From the NCBI RefSeq assembly GCF_027942865.1, contig NC_134509.1, forward strand, positions 16,084,017 to 16,148,016: a DNA stretch of 64,000 bases, written 5' to 3'. This DNA comes from Odontesthes bonariensis. Lineage: Eukaryota > Chordata > Actinopteri > Atheriniformes > Atherinopsidae. Shown here piece by piece: positions 1 through 12,289 of the stretch (positions are counted from its first letter, which is position 1; every line of letters starts with the position of its first letter). The translations under genes and the position numbers were made by a program. Under the pieces are notes generated by a model. The model worked only from the letters and a program-made list of their open reading frames with translations, searched no databases and was not told the origin of the DNA.

Positions 1-3000
1 TTTTTGTAGGTAGGGAACACCTAGACAGAACCCACTAAGATACAGTCTCAGTTTCAGAATTAAATGTACAGCTGACAGATGGGAGATTAAGAGCTTTGAT
101 TTAGCTTTGGAGAGCAACTTGTGTTTTGTTTAAGTTTTAAATCACACAAGATCTGCTGAACAATACTATAACCTGGTTGTAGTTGAGAGCCTGACTAAGT
201 GTAAGAGTGCAACACAGTAGATCGTAGTATCGTGAGCGTAAAAGTGGGAATTGCCGTTTGATAGTCGATCAAGACTGTTCACTCATGAAATGAAAAGCAG
301 TCATTCCAGGATAAGTGATCCCTGAAAAACACCTTTGATTACACTGGGGTGGCTCAAAGGGGCACATTTTACCTTCATATAGCCAAAAGTGTCACACTGT
401 TGGAGAGATCATTTTCAAACCACCCAACATCATGTTCACAGTTTAACACTGATAAGTATATGCTTTAATATATAAGATTAAAAGCATTAGCATTAGCGTT
501 ACATTTTTTTAATTTTGGTTGTCTTTTCCAAATACAAGATGGTAAGTGAAAACACTGAATTTTGAATTCTTTCATCTGTTTTTCCTTACAGTTTAGTTTA
601 CTTTACAGTTTTGCTCTCATGAACTCATATATTCCATTGCTTTATCCTATTTTTCATTCATTTTGCATATTTCTGTAGCATTTTTATCAGTTTATAGTGA
701 AAAGGACTTACACAAAGCTTGAAGACGATCACTGCTTGTACCAGAGCACTCGTGGAGGATTTTTGTGTGCAACTTTGTGTCTTAACCTTATCATTATTAA
801 AATAAATCAGTACCAGGACAAAAGCCAAAACGTTCTCAGTAAAATCATCTCAGAATTTTTTTTTTCTTTGTGCCTCAGTGTATGTGCGTTCGTGAACGTC
901 TGTATGGAAGTGTGTGTGTGTGTGTGGGGGGGGGATTAAAGGAGAGGTCATCTCAGGTTTTGGTACACCACTCCACCACTCTCTGTTATTTTTTGCGCAG
1001 AAGTAGTTGCCGCAGATTGTTGCCACAGAAACAGACAGCCAATAACATGGTCTGAACAGCAGGGTGTGGGGTCAGACCACCTCGAGCCACAGGAAAACAA
1101 TACCTCAGACTCCTCCCACATCGCTGCCTTGCATGTTTTGGGTGTTGGAGACAGTGAGTGGGTGTGCGTTCAGTCAGCTTTGTAGGTCAGATATTGGGTA
1201 CTTAGTGGAGCATTGAGTTATGTTTTGATGAGGGCTTTTTTATGCCATGCTGATGTGCAGCTTTCACAGAGGGTGAAGTACGAGCAGCGGATCACATTCA
1301 AGTTGGCTCGACGAAGTCTGTCCTTCAGTGATGATTATACACTAGTTGAAGTGTAAAGATGATGATGAAGATGAATGGCTTCAAATTGTTGGGTTAAATG
1401 AATCTTTGTCCTTCTTTATTGTGTCACTAAATGTGGAAACTTGCACAAAGAGGAAGATCGCTCACATGTTACCAGAAATGCAAAAACTGCCATCTTGCAT
1501 ACTACACATGATGTATTCAGTCATACAAATCAATTCAAATAACTAACTGATTCATTGTTGGCCAAAAGAAAATAATTGACAACTATTTTAAAGTCAATCG
1601 GTCATCATGATTTGCATTTATTTTTGGGGGAGAATTGTCTTCCTTAGTGTCTTAAATGATGATAAACTGAAGATCTTTTCAATTTTACAGTATTGTATGG
1701 ACACAACCAATGGATTATTCAACAAGATCATCAATAAAACTAATTACTAAACTAAAAGTACTTTAAGCTGTACCCCTACATATCATCACTATATCTTGAC
1801 AAATGAATGAAAAAAGAAAGAAAGAGTAAAGAAGCAATAAATCAGCCAGTAACACACTGACTGTGCCTTGCTTAAAAAGTGTCATCGGTTGCCATAGTAG
1901 TAACATATGATACTTGGTTCTGGAATGGTGATAACCAGGTTGGAAAGTGTTAATGTGCTCTAATGTCTCCAAATCCATTTAACTCAAAATGATTTTTATT
2001 AGATTCACCCTTTACATCCTGATTTTGATATAGCAATGCAATAAGTTTTTATCAACGTTATTATTTTCCTCAAGTTATAGTCATTTTAAAAAACTATCCA
2101 AAAAAAGGAAGATTGAACTTTTTTTCCCCTGTTGTACACATAGTCTAACAAAGACTCGCTGCTTTGACACCAAAGTCTTAAATGCTTAGAGGAGGAATGT
2201 CGAGATTAAAAGGAAGACCTAACAAACACTAGAACAAATCTTTAAATACGTGTGCACTGGTAAAATGGGTTATGAAGGCCCTTGTTTATACAATCCATTC
2301 TTATAGGCTTTGGCAGAATGGCAGTGTTGGGTAACCTGGGAATGAGAACAGGAAACACAGTCGACATGGTTTTGTGTCTTTGGACACAGATTAGACTGAA
2401 AAGGTAACAGGAGTCATTGTCAAACCTCAAAAGCTTTATTTGTTTTTTGACTAGTCAAAGGCTGGTGCTTTCATAGGTGCTTGTATAGTTTGTAAAACAT
2501 GGGCATTATCTGCTTCAGTTAGAGGAAGAAACAAGATGAGACATGCGCTGATTACACTGGATACGACAGGAAGAAAGACACACATACCGTACATGAATAT
2601 GACTCAGATGAGTTGATGATTATTGACAATAACAGGTTTCCTGCAGGCTCCTTTTCACTCCATTAAGACATTAGAGGGGGTTGGTGACCTTTCAAGTTTA
2701 TTCGTCCTGACAGGACTGCTATTGTGTTGCATGCAGAGGCTTTACACATCACCGAAAACTGTGCAACGCCTGATTAAAGGAGCACTCTGTGAAATATGTA
2801 CATGTCGAAGTTAGTCCATGAATGTGGGGAACAACACGCAGTTTGAGAAATCATTTTTCTTTTTGGTACTCATTCATCGATACTTAGAGAGTGTAATGTG
2901 ACAAAAAAATGTATTAGTTATATAGCAAACCACTTTAAGATGTAAACTCTTGTATTTCGAAAATGTTTTTAAGAAGAACATATTTATGGACACAACCTCA

Positions 3001-3694
3001 TAGACCACCAGAAACAAACATAAAAGAAAAAATCTAAATGGCAACCTGTTGCATTTACATATTTTTTACACTGGAGAGAGCTGGAAAGTGTTTTTCTTCT
3101 GTTTGTCCATCAGCTTCTATACTTACAGTACTATAAGCCTATTCCACCAAAAAACATAAATTATAAGTAGTGGGAAATTAAACACACACACACTTTACTT
3201 CTGAAATAGCAAATATGTCCATGATCCAACTGTCCACTTTCTATTAATGTGTGTGTTAAAGATCATAAATCAGGCCTGTTCACCTTTTAGTGTGTGAAAC
3301 AAACTGTGGCATTGTGGATTGGAGATCAACCAAAGACACACCCAGCAATTGTAATGATTCAGAAACATCACCTTTGACTGGATTCAACAATCGACCTTCC
3401 AACTGGTGGATAGTCACTCTACCTGGTGAGCAAGAGCTACCCCAAGATGCAAGATTAAAACCTCAACTCTTATGTGTCTAACCCTGGCTACAGAGACTGT
3501 TTTGGTCTTTCTGATGTAGCTAAGAAAAAGCACATTGTGAGTGTTCATCTTAAAATTCTCATATGTGTCCTATTCTGTGAAACAGGGAAATTCAGGGTGA
3601 CTTTGTTCACTTTTACTCCCCTGAGATTAAAACTTTGCATCCTGCCTATCTTGCATTTAAACCCCGGCTGGTATCAGGGTTTAACGTGATTTTG

Positions 3695-3800
3695 TTTTGA
3701 TGATGGACGGTCTCAGCTCCCGGCTGGGGCCTTTCTGTGTGGAGTTTGCATGTTCTCCCCATGTATGCGTGGGTTCTCTCTGGGTACTCCAGATCATTGC
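3695..3800 (-). repeat. Fragment of a dispersed teleost repeat (RTE-like LINE/SINE end)
   Basis: The stretch around 3725-3790 carries the segment 'TGTGGAGTTTGCATGTTCTC' followed by a 'gtgggtt' block. This is typical of a very common teleost repeat whose other end begins CATCCATCCATTTTCT. Here only the distal end is left, in reverse orientation. Related pieces lie at 19757 and 41742 in this window. The family assignment is from memory of fish repeats and is not exact. Confidence 0.6.
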
Positions 3801-5241
3801 CTAAATGAAGAAAGGTGTTGGAGTGTCCTGTCCCACTTAATTCATATGCTTTGGAGAGTGTGATGATAATTCCATTGATTTCATGTGCATTAATGGAAAC
3901 TACTGTAATGTGTCAGAGTGAGTCAAGAGGCTGCTTTTCAACTGCAGCCACTGAACAGATGTTTCAGGGTCACCGATCATAAGCAAGCAGAACATTATTG
4001 AGAACAATATTATTTAAGATCACCTCATATTACAAATACAAAAAAATATAATCTGGGACAAAAATTTTAAGAAATGAAGACCATGAATGGCCACACCACC
4101 CTGCGTTGACAGACTGAGAAGGTGTGCACCGTGAACAGAATGCGCATGTCTGCATTGCACAATGAAAAGCCAATGGCATGACTTGAGAACAGAAAGTCCT
4201 GTCCTGGACAAAGAAAGTTCAGTAATGAAAGAGTGAGGACAACAGGGAACGACTAAGTGTTAGTGTTGATAGCTGAGTACTAATGAACCATTTCTCTGTG
4301 TCCATTTCTCAAACCGTAACTTGGATAAAGTTAAATTTTAAAAGAGAACACATTGACCAAATGCACTTCTTATATGAGGAAAAGAGACCCCTCTTGGTGC
4401 ACCTCAAAACTGATAAGCACTTGCTTTCATCTGACTTTCTGAATCCTTTCTGCAAGCAAGTGGTGGATCTCCCTTTGATCTACAAGAGCTTGCCTATGAA
4501 ATAATAAACCCACCTGACAACTAGATGTACAGGTGAGGAAGACATACACACATTTGTATGCTATCCTCATTTCCTTCTTCCCCCTTAACCTCTGACCTCT
4601 AATGACTTCCTCCCTGGCAGTGTGCTGATGCTGGAATGCAAAGTTGAGCTGCGGGGAAGGACTCCCCAGAACAATATGTCCACAAACACCCCTTTTGTGC
4701 TGCTAAAGATGTTAAAAGGTGGAAATCATTCTCCAGTTGTCTGACTGAGAGGGCAAAGAGCAGGTCAGAGGTGGTGGAGGTCAAGAGCAGACAGGAAAGC
4801 ACTAATATCCACATCTGGGGTTGGACACTTGTTTTGGGATGGATGACACACACACTGCTATCACACAACTGGATTGCTTTTATTCCCCCGTCTCTGTGTA
4901 TAGAAACAGCTCCTGTCAGTGCAGAGCCGCTGAGAGTAATGAGAGACTGTTGCAAGCAACTGGAGGACAAGGTGCCACATGCAATCGACCCACTTGTGCA
5001 TTTGAGTCTTTTGTGTCCGTGCTGCTTTATCCTGAGGGTGTGCCAATAGTATGTGGGAAAGGCTGTGATGTTATTAAAAAAACAGTTCAATGTGTATTGT
5101 GATCTTGGGTAAAAGCTGTGATTGTTTCATTCAGCAGTCCTAAAAAGGCAAAAAATAAATAAATAAATATAAAAAATAAAAAATAAAAAATAAATCAGTG
5201 GGTAATTATCAAGATTTCTTAGGCCTCAGCAGCCATACAAA

Positions 5242-5244
<3 letters not shown>

Positions 5245-5276
<32 letters not shown>
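5245..5276. repeat. (TG)n microsatellite
   Basis: An uninterrupted run of 16 TG dinucleotides lies between the end of fgfbp1 and the unassigned left arm. It is a simple sequence with no further signal. Confidence 0.95.
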
Positions 5277-5280
<4 letters not shown>

Positions 5281-6182
5281 GCACATGAACATCCGACAGT
5301 AACAAGCAGATCTGAAGGTCACGGTGTTTTATTAGAACAGGAATCAATCACAGAAAAAAACTAGAAAAATTCAGTTGTTGTTCTATCATATTCGATCATT
5401 ATCAAGCCAAAGAAGAACATTGTAACAATATAAAATATTTATTGGTGGAGTATAAATACAGGTGTGTTGATACACCAGAGGTAGAGGAGATTATATCACC
5501 GCGTAATAATCAGTTCTGTGTCAGTTCAAAATAAGAGCTGTTAATACTAATTTAGAAATGCAATGTTCTCTATTTACAGTGTAGGACACCAAAACAGAGA
5601 TACTTCAGCAACATGAGGGCCACTGCATGGTGTTCTACATATGTAAATGGTGATTGCGTGATCAAATATAACCCCAGAACTGCATGTACTGTGAACATAT
5701 ATAAACTTGAAACACTTTAAAATATATAAATTGAAAAGTCAAAATATAATATTCAAAGTAAAATCTACTCAAGTCGATTTGGAAAAAAAAATGCATGACA
5801 AGTATAAAAAAGTACTTTCTGGAACAGCATGAAGCAGCATTTAAGTGTGGAGCAGAATTACATTTACTTCACAGTACTTTATCTATTTTAATAAATAATA
5901 TTTATTAGTTTGATCATGATATTTACTTCTGGGAAATAGTGTGTCAAAAAAACTTATGGAAACTTTTCTAAACTGCCCATAAATTACATTTGAAGGAAAA
6001 TATATATAATAATGCTGCGATATAACAAACTCCTGATAAATAAGCACACCTGAGCACAGTATCGGTGTTTCTTTCGCACTATATCTCATAGGTATTCGAT
6101 TAAAATCATAAAAAAAAAGGATTTGACCACTTTTTAACAATCACAACTCCTAATCCTGCATTCAGTCTGAACCTCTCTGAAT

Positions 6183-6851
6183 CTAGCAGTCGTCACTCTG
6201 CAGCATGGAGAGGAAGAAAGAGCACACACTGGCCCAGGAGCTGCTGCAGTACTCTTCAGCCGTTTTCCGGTGGTCCGGGCGCTTCGTGCAAGCCGTCTGG
6301 CTGCTGCTGCTGGTGGTGGTGGTGGTGGGGCGGGATCGCGGCGGAGGTGTGGAAGTGCTCGACTCTCCAGAGCGACGGACGATCAAGAGGCTACGGATGT
6401 CCAGCTTGAAGTGCGCATCCCGCGATGCGCGCTTACACATCGCAGTCTTCACGAGCGCAAGCTCGTCCCTGCACAGTTTGCCCTGGAGTTTCCTCAGTGT
6501 GCGGGCCACTTGTTTCCAGAAGCCTTTGGGGTCGGACTGGTAGCCCGGGCAGCTCTGAGGTTTGGCGTTGTATTCACAACTCAGGCCGGTAACTTCGTGT
6601 TTGACCTGCGCCCCCGGGTTTTTGCATGTGACCAGTATCTTCACAGTATCCCTGACGTCTCTCGAGTTCCACGTGCACTGCATCTTATCGCCGGTGGAGA
6701 ACTTCCCCCGGCCGGTCGCCGCACCCTTGTTCCCGCTCCTCTGAGCTCTACCGGATAGCTTGTCCGCTGCGCGCTCTCCAGAAGACAGAGAGACTTGCTG
6801 CTCGAGGAAAGCCAGCAACAACCAGAGCGCGAAAGCCCTCAGCACCATCAT
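6183..6851 (-). CDS. fgfbp1: Fibroblast growth factor-binding protein 1 (secreted)
   Basis: Single coding exon of 222 aa. Residues 1-25 form a hydrophobic signal peptide (MMVLRAFALWLLLAFLE...). A mature segment begins with a basic GK-rich stretch, then GKFSTGD...CTW, then the paired-cysteine core (LSCEYN, QSCPGY, FWKQVARTLRKL, KLCRDE, AMCKR). A Ser/Thr/Pro-rich linker at about residues 165-187 is followed by the C-terminal block KTAEEYCSSSWASVCSFFLS ending in DDC. Human FGFBP1 has the same landmarks (GKF.T.D, YWKQVARNLR, KTALEFC...WSSLC.FFLS), which separates it from FGFBP2. The family binds FGFs and heparan sulfate and releases FGF from matrix. Two adjacent ATGs begin the frame; the upstream one is used here. 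A poly-Thr run in the linker is encoded by an ACC-type triplet repeat near 6307-6330. The gene lies next to fgfbp2 and prom1 on the same strand, as in human. Confidence 0.9.
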   Translation of the reverse strand: MMVLRAFALWLLLAFLEQQVSLSSGERAADKLSGRAQRSGNKGAATGRGKFSTGDKMQCTWNSRDVRDTVKILVTCKNPGAQVKHEVTGLSCEYNAKPQSCPGYQSDPKGFWKQVARTLRKLQGKLCRDELALVKTAMCKRASRDAHFKLDIRSLLIVRRSGESSTSTPPPRSRPTTTTTSSSSQTACTKRPDHRKTAEEYCSSSWASVCSFFLSMLQSDDC

Positions 6852-6873
6852 CGTTCTGCACAGAAATATTCAC

Positions 6874-7200
6874 CTGAAAGTGACAAATGGTTGTGGAAAT
6901 TATCAAGATTCAGAGTCTGATAGCCAATATTTTGGGTACACAGTAGCGTATAGACTGAGTGATAACAATTATCCTAAAAGCACACGGATCCAGATTAATA
7001 CAATTTACAATATAAGTGAATAACATTATTCAACTGGCTAAGTTTATTTGGGTTACCTGGTAACGCCGTTACGCAGCTAAATAGTGGTGCAGTAGCCGAT
7101 CAATGACTGAATTCAGATACTGTTGTGAAAAGTAACAAGGCTATACTGTAAGTGTACTACAGATGATACAACAAAGTCACCTATACTGAGTCAAACTTAC
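6874..7200 (-). other. fgfbp1: Probable 5'UTR intron of fgfbp1
   Basis: On the minus strand a near-consensus donor (CGTTTCG|GTAAGTTT) sits at 7201/7200, and an acceptor (CTTTCAG|GTGAATATT) sits at 6874, about 20 bases before the start codon. This would give a non-coding first exon upstream of 7201 and a coding second exon, a common layout in this family. A second possible acceptor (CTGTGCAG) lies closer to the ATG. No transcript evidence is available, so the intron is an inference from splice-site quality. Confidence 0.5.
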
Positions 7201-8242
7201 CGAAACGAACAAGTGGTGCGGCGCGTAAAAACTGCGTTGTGTGCCTCTCTGTCGTCTGGCACATGGCTTTCATAGATAGATGTGCAGCACGCCCACCATT
7301 CAGCACAAACACTCTTACGTACGCACGTAGCCTACGTGCAAATTCATTGAGAAAAATGTTGGCAGCAGTTTCCGATGCGAATGCTTTTTTTGTGTGGCGT
7401 GACCCGACGTGCCCAAGTCTGAGTTCGCGCCTTTAACAGCGAGCTGAGCTAAAGATTAGAAGAGACTAAATACTAGTGATGCATCTGCGTATCCCTACAG
7501 GCTGGTGAGTTTAAAGTACTATGACACGCCCGAGAACTGTTGTAACACCACCTCATTACACCACCAGAACATTTTGGAGGCTCGACTCCAACGTTTCCAC
7601 CAATCTTGTCCTGCGTTCAGCTATCAGGAGATCATCAGAGATCAGCCCGAGCAATGTGTGTTTTAAGAATTAACTTTTATTGACAGTGCACGGGGGAAAA
7701 GGCATTAACACGACTCTCTGTTTATACGATATTAAGTTCAAACACGATGGAAATGAAACGTGCAGTCATTAGAGAAAAGCCTAAACAATTAAACATAAGA
7801 TATAAAGTGATACTTTGTATATATTTTTTCATGATACGATGGAAATATTGCTCTTTGCTTCATAAATCCAGCCTTACTTTTTTCATTACATGTTTATTTG
7901 CTGTTTATTTATTTCTCTGTCTTGGTTGGCTGTAGAGGAAATTCATTGGAGGCAGTGAAACAACCATTTCAGACTTAATATAATTGATAATAATTGGCAA
8001 TAATTGATATTATTATAGCAAGATATAATCAAATTACAATGTAATGCAGATCAGTATAGATTTAAACCTTTGGAGATTTTGCCAAGTAAATCTGCAGCTC
8101 CTCTACATTCCAAGAATCTTTACGAGGAAGTCTCCAGCCGTGAATCTTCCCTCCAGGCAGCAACCTTGCTGCTCTGATTTTCCCGCATTACAGTGCAGTC
8201 ATTTTCATTGAGAAAGTGCTGCACATTCTCCACTCAGTAGAA

Positions 8243-8457
8243 CAGTGTTTCCCAACCCTGGTCCTCAAGGCACACTGCCCTGCATGTTTTCCATGTTTCC
8301 CTGCTCCAGCACACCTGATTCAAATAATTGGGTCAGGTCTTAAAGCTCTCCAGAATGCTGAGGACGACCCATTCATTTGAATCAGGTGTGCTGGAGCAGG
8401 GAAACATGGAAAACATGCAGGGCAGTGTGCCTTGAGGACCAGGGTTGAGAAACACTG
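8243..8457. mobile_element. Palindromic hAT-type MITE with perfect 8-bp target duplication
   Basis: The element starts CAGTGTTTCCCAACCCTGG and ends CCAGGGTTGAGAAACACTG. Roughly 80 bp at each end are near-perfect inverted copies, including the segment TGTGCTGGAGCAGGGAAACA and its complement. It is flanked on both sides by the identical octamer CAGTAGAA (8235-8242 and 8458-8465). CAG...CTG ends with an 8-bp duplication are the hallmark of hAT transposons. At 215 bp it has no coding capacity, so it is a non-autonomous copy. The long hairpin could fold in RNA or cruciform DNA. Confidence 0.92.
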
Positions 8458-9558
8458 CAGTAGAAGACAGACCTATGGTGCCTTGAAATGGGGTTGAGTT
8501 CACAGCAGGAGTACACCTGAGTACAGCGATTGGCAATATTCTTGGCCAAATGAATGCAAATTTTCAGAAAAGTCCACAACTTCCCCATATGGAGCTCACA
8601 AGATCCTTTTGAAGGCAATAGTAGTTAGACACCATCCCATGAACACGGTCAACACAGTTGAAACGTAACAGTCAAATTTTTCCTCCTGAAGTTTGTTGGG
8701 AGCAGGACAGAGCTGAAATCAATATTAGACTCAGTCTAAGAGGCATGGTTACAAATGACTGAGAACTGCTGCCTTTAGATGAGACAATGGGAGACAGTAC
8801 CCGATTAACTTGGAAATCTTTTTTTTATTATAAAAAAATAGATGATGATTTTAAGTTATCCTGTACAATTTTGTGTAGCATATATTTGAAATCTTTCTCT
8901 ACAGTACCTGTCATAGCAAAGCTCTGGTCATGATGAGGAAAACTTACATCAGCCCTATCAGTTTTCACTGTCCCTCTGTGCCTTGAAAGGAAATGAAGTG
9001 AAATGGCACAGGCCCAGCACCAGCATGTGTTGACTTTATTATCCACACAGGCACTTTTACGATTGTGATCAAACATTATATTATATGTATATATATTAAA
9101 ACATTATTTGTGGGCAGTACAAGGACAGCTGCTGCTTTTGATCTTGAATTTCACACTGACCACACTGTCAGATCGGGCTGCCTTTGTTCACTCTTTAGCA
9201 CCTTTATTGACTGAAGAGTAACACATTTACCAGATGTCAGTTCCTTCTCTCCTCATAAACTCCCAGCTGGATATCCTTTCGTACTTTGCTATGCACCTGA
9301 CATTAACTCTGTGCTGTCTGTTATGCACTCAGTTCAGTAGCCAATGAGGACTGTTTATTATTGCAAAGTTGCTGTCAAATATCCTGCATTTTCTTTGTAA
9401 ACTAACCCAACACCACAAGTATTAGAACATTAACATCATGTTTTTACAGCACAATGTTGTCAATTCTTTTTGGGGTTTGCTTATGTTTAAATATACAAAT
9501 GATGAAATATCTTCAAATAAAAGAACGGAGTTGTAATGCAACATTTTGTTGAAAAACC

Positions 9559-9625
<67 letters not shown>
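9559..9625. repeat. (ATCT)n microsatellite
   Basis: About 16-17 tandem copies of the tetranucleotide ATCT in the fgfbp1-fgfbp2 intergenic region. It is uninterrupted and therefore likely to be length-polymorphic. Confidence 0.95.
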
Positions 9626-12289
9626 CGTTTCCTCAGCTCAAAAGACTCAGATCTTCAAAGTGAACCACTGCAAGTGTGCTGGACAAACACTGCAACCATG
9701 TGTATTACACTTATGTTATATTGCTAAATGAGCCAGGAGTAGCTCCTGAAAAACTTGTGAAACTTTTCACCATGTTCTTACAACAAGAATAACTCATCAA
9801 AACTCAGCAGAATATTGTGAAAACCGCCCTCCAGTGTTACTTCCATCCAGAAAACAAGTCCAATGTAAACTAACTGTTATTTAAATGGCCCTAATTTACT
9901 GAGACTCTTAAATGGGATTGACTTGACATGTGTGTCTTGTAAACACACTTGCATAAATGATAGGATGTTTTCAGATTCACCACTGATTCATGAGAGTGAG
10001 GGAATAAATCCACTCAACCGTGCCATCACAGTTCATGATGCAGCTACAGCATGGGCACACGTCTAATAATCTCATGGCATACATTGGATTATTGCTGTGA
10101 GTCACTGTGTGGGAGGACTGTGGAAGTGAACAGTAGTAAAAAAGCTGTGTGCGCTGAAAGAACACAAATCCGTTTACACTGTCACATTGTGGGAACCTTA
10201 GAACCATCTTTGAGCAAAAAGTTTGACCTCATGATGTAATTTATAATATTTGAATGTGCAGAGCTGTTCATTAAAGGATGGATTTAAGAAAATCATAAGG
10301 AGTCAGTTTGACGTTTTTTTTTTTTTTTAAGTGATGGAAACATAACTGTGTGTCTGTTGGCGTCAAAGTTTAGAAATAATCAGACATTGAGAATGTACCT
10401 GCTTTATGGGGACATTTTGTCTGGTGGTTTCAACATCAAATGTTTGTGAGGGTTTATGCTTGAATTGGAGAACAGGGGTTTTGTCAGTGTGTGTCCTCAA
10501 ATATAAAAGATACATGTCGACCCATTTTCATGGCCCTCTGACCTTATGGAATTTTTTTCTTTCTGTTCAGCAGCACCACCCTGTGTTCAGTAAAGGCTCT
10601 GCAGTCTAAATTCTTATCAGTGCCGATTGAAAGGAAGTAAATACTTTTACTCAACTACTGCACTTCCTACCTTTTTTTAGACATATGTGTAAGATTGTAT
10701 TTAAAGTCAAACTCAATGCAATCTTTTACTCATGGTTCAACATCAAAATCAGCATGTGTCAGGCATGTTTAAGGTTTATGTGGGTCTTTTGCGGTTTCAT
10801 AAAAGAGAGATTTCACCACTTAATCACTTAAATGGTTTAAATGAGTGTTATTATGTAGTTGTCTCTTCTTTTTCTTATTTCTTCTGCCCCATCAATCAAG
10901 TCCTACGTCCCCAGATTTGTCTTGTGACCCTTCAGAAGGGTCCAGCCCCGTGTCTGGGAACAGCCAGACTTTTTTAGCAAATAGTAAAGACATAGAAATG
11001 GGCTCCACCTCAGAAAAATACAGCAGAACAACACTCCTTACCCTCCTATGAATCATGAATAACAGTGATGTTATCATTTCAAGAGTATTTTATTATTTTG
11101 TGTTTACAATAAAATGTAAATTCAAAAATGTTGTGTCAGCTATGTGTGCTTTGTGAGTTTGTATTTTTAAATTTTGCTTATTAATCAAAGTATCTCAGAT
11201 GAACTAACAGTACTGGAAATGCTAAACTCAATGTGTTAAATGATCTACTCCGCTACTCTTTCTGCTTAAATATTTTTAAAATAGACTTGCCTCACTCTTT
11301 GTAAAGTATGGTAATATATTGTGCCTTGTTTTACGTCTTAATTGATGATTAATGATGTCTTCTTTCCGTTAAATCTGTTTTTATAGCAACATGAGCTTTC
11401 AATATCTAAAAACGGCCCCTTAAGGTCTCCAAAAGTAGACCAGGGTAATGGTTAGCAGTCACCATCCTCATCCCCTGTGTGTATGTGTGTGTTTTTGTGT
11501 GTGGGTTAAAAACAGCGCTGCTGCAGCCACACTCACTCCAGTCATCTGCGGCCTTAACACAGACCCCCTCTGTTCCTGCACAGCAGCTCTTAGGACTCAA
11601 TTCATCAGCTCATACAAAGAAGTGTTTGGCTCTGCTCAGACACCTTCTGTGACTGATTGTGTCTGCACGGTAACAACTTCCTCAGCCAGGCAGCAGACAT
11701 GTTGTTACAACCAGTGATGAGTGGAAACAAAGACTCCTTTCAATACACGAGTGTGAAAGCTTGCAGCTTGTTTCAGCTCAGCAGGAGAAACAGATATACA
11801 CATAAGAGGAGAGGTCACCACTCTGATTTTATTCTCTTCATGTTTTCTTCCTTGGAATACATGCTGTTGAAACACTTACATGACACTTGGAATGACTTTT
11901 ATATCATATACAAACAGAAACACATGCCCTCCATGTTTTCCCTTTGCCTTGCAATGTGTTTTACAAATTTAGAAATTACATGCATGCCACATCATCCACT
12001 GACTGCATATGTGTAAATGGAGTTTTCTCTTGTTGGCTCTTGTTGAGGGATGAAATGATTCCGAAGGCTTTCATACAGATTCCAGAGAGTTCAAGGATGG
12101 AGGAGGGTGTTGATTGCCGCTTACTCCAACCTGAAACATCAACAAAAAGGTCCTTAGGAATTTATTTCTATTCAAAATTATGCAAATAATGGGGTTGTTT
12201 CTCCATTGTCGTTACTTTCTTGTAACCTTCCCTCTACCTTCCCTTCTTAATTTTTCCATCACCTACCTGAGAGTGACTGCAGTACCATC

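Larger units (their letters stand above)
1..6180. other. Region with no recognised gene, downstream of fgfbp1
   Basis: Several open frames of 60-160 codons exist on both strands, but none shows a recognisable domain, a signal peptide or convincing splice sites. The stretch nearest to 6180 is probably fgfbp1 3'UTR, because that gene ends at 6183 on the minus strand. Possible minus-strand poly(A) signals (TTTATT on the plus strand) occur near 5319 and 5431. Other visible content is an A-rich tract at about 5150-5195, a (TG)n tract and one repeat fragment. In human the neighbour on this side would be CD38; I found no CD38-like coding sequence. Confidence 0.5.
7201..12289. other. Intergenic region between fgfbp1 and fgfbp2
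   Basis: No coding exon was recognised. The left end (about 7201-7440) probably holds the fgfbp1 non-coding first exon and promoter, with some CpG. The right end (from about 11800) is probably fgfbp2 3'UTR. Between them lie a palindromic hAT MITE, a (TCTA)n tract and otherwise AT-rich sequence. Confidence 0.5.

Noticed and set aside
4599-5102. Overlapping open frames of 90-160 codons on both strands
   Set aside because: The longest begins at a TTG, none has a signal peptide, domain or conserved motif, and codon use looks like non-coding DNA. No match to CD38/BST1, the expected neighbours, was recognised.
6205-6758. Plus-strand open frames of 112 and 162 codons opposite fgfbp1
   Set aside because: They are antisense shadows of a GC-rich coding exon, with no conserved features of their own.
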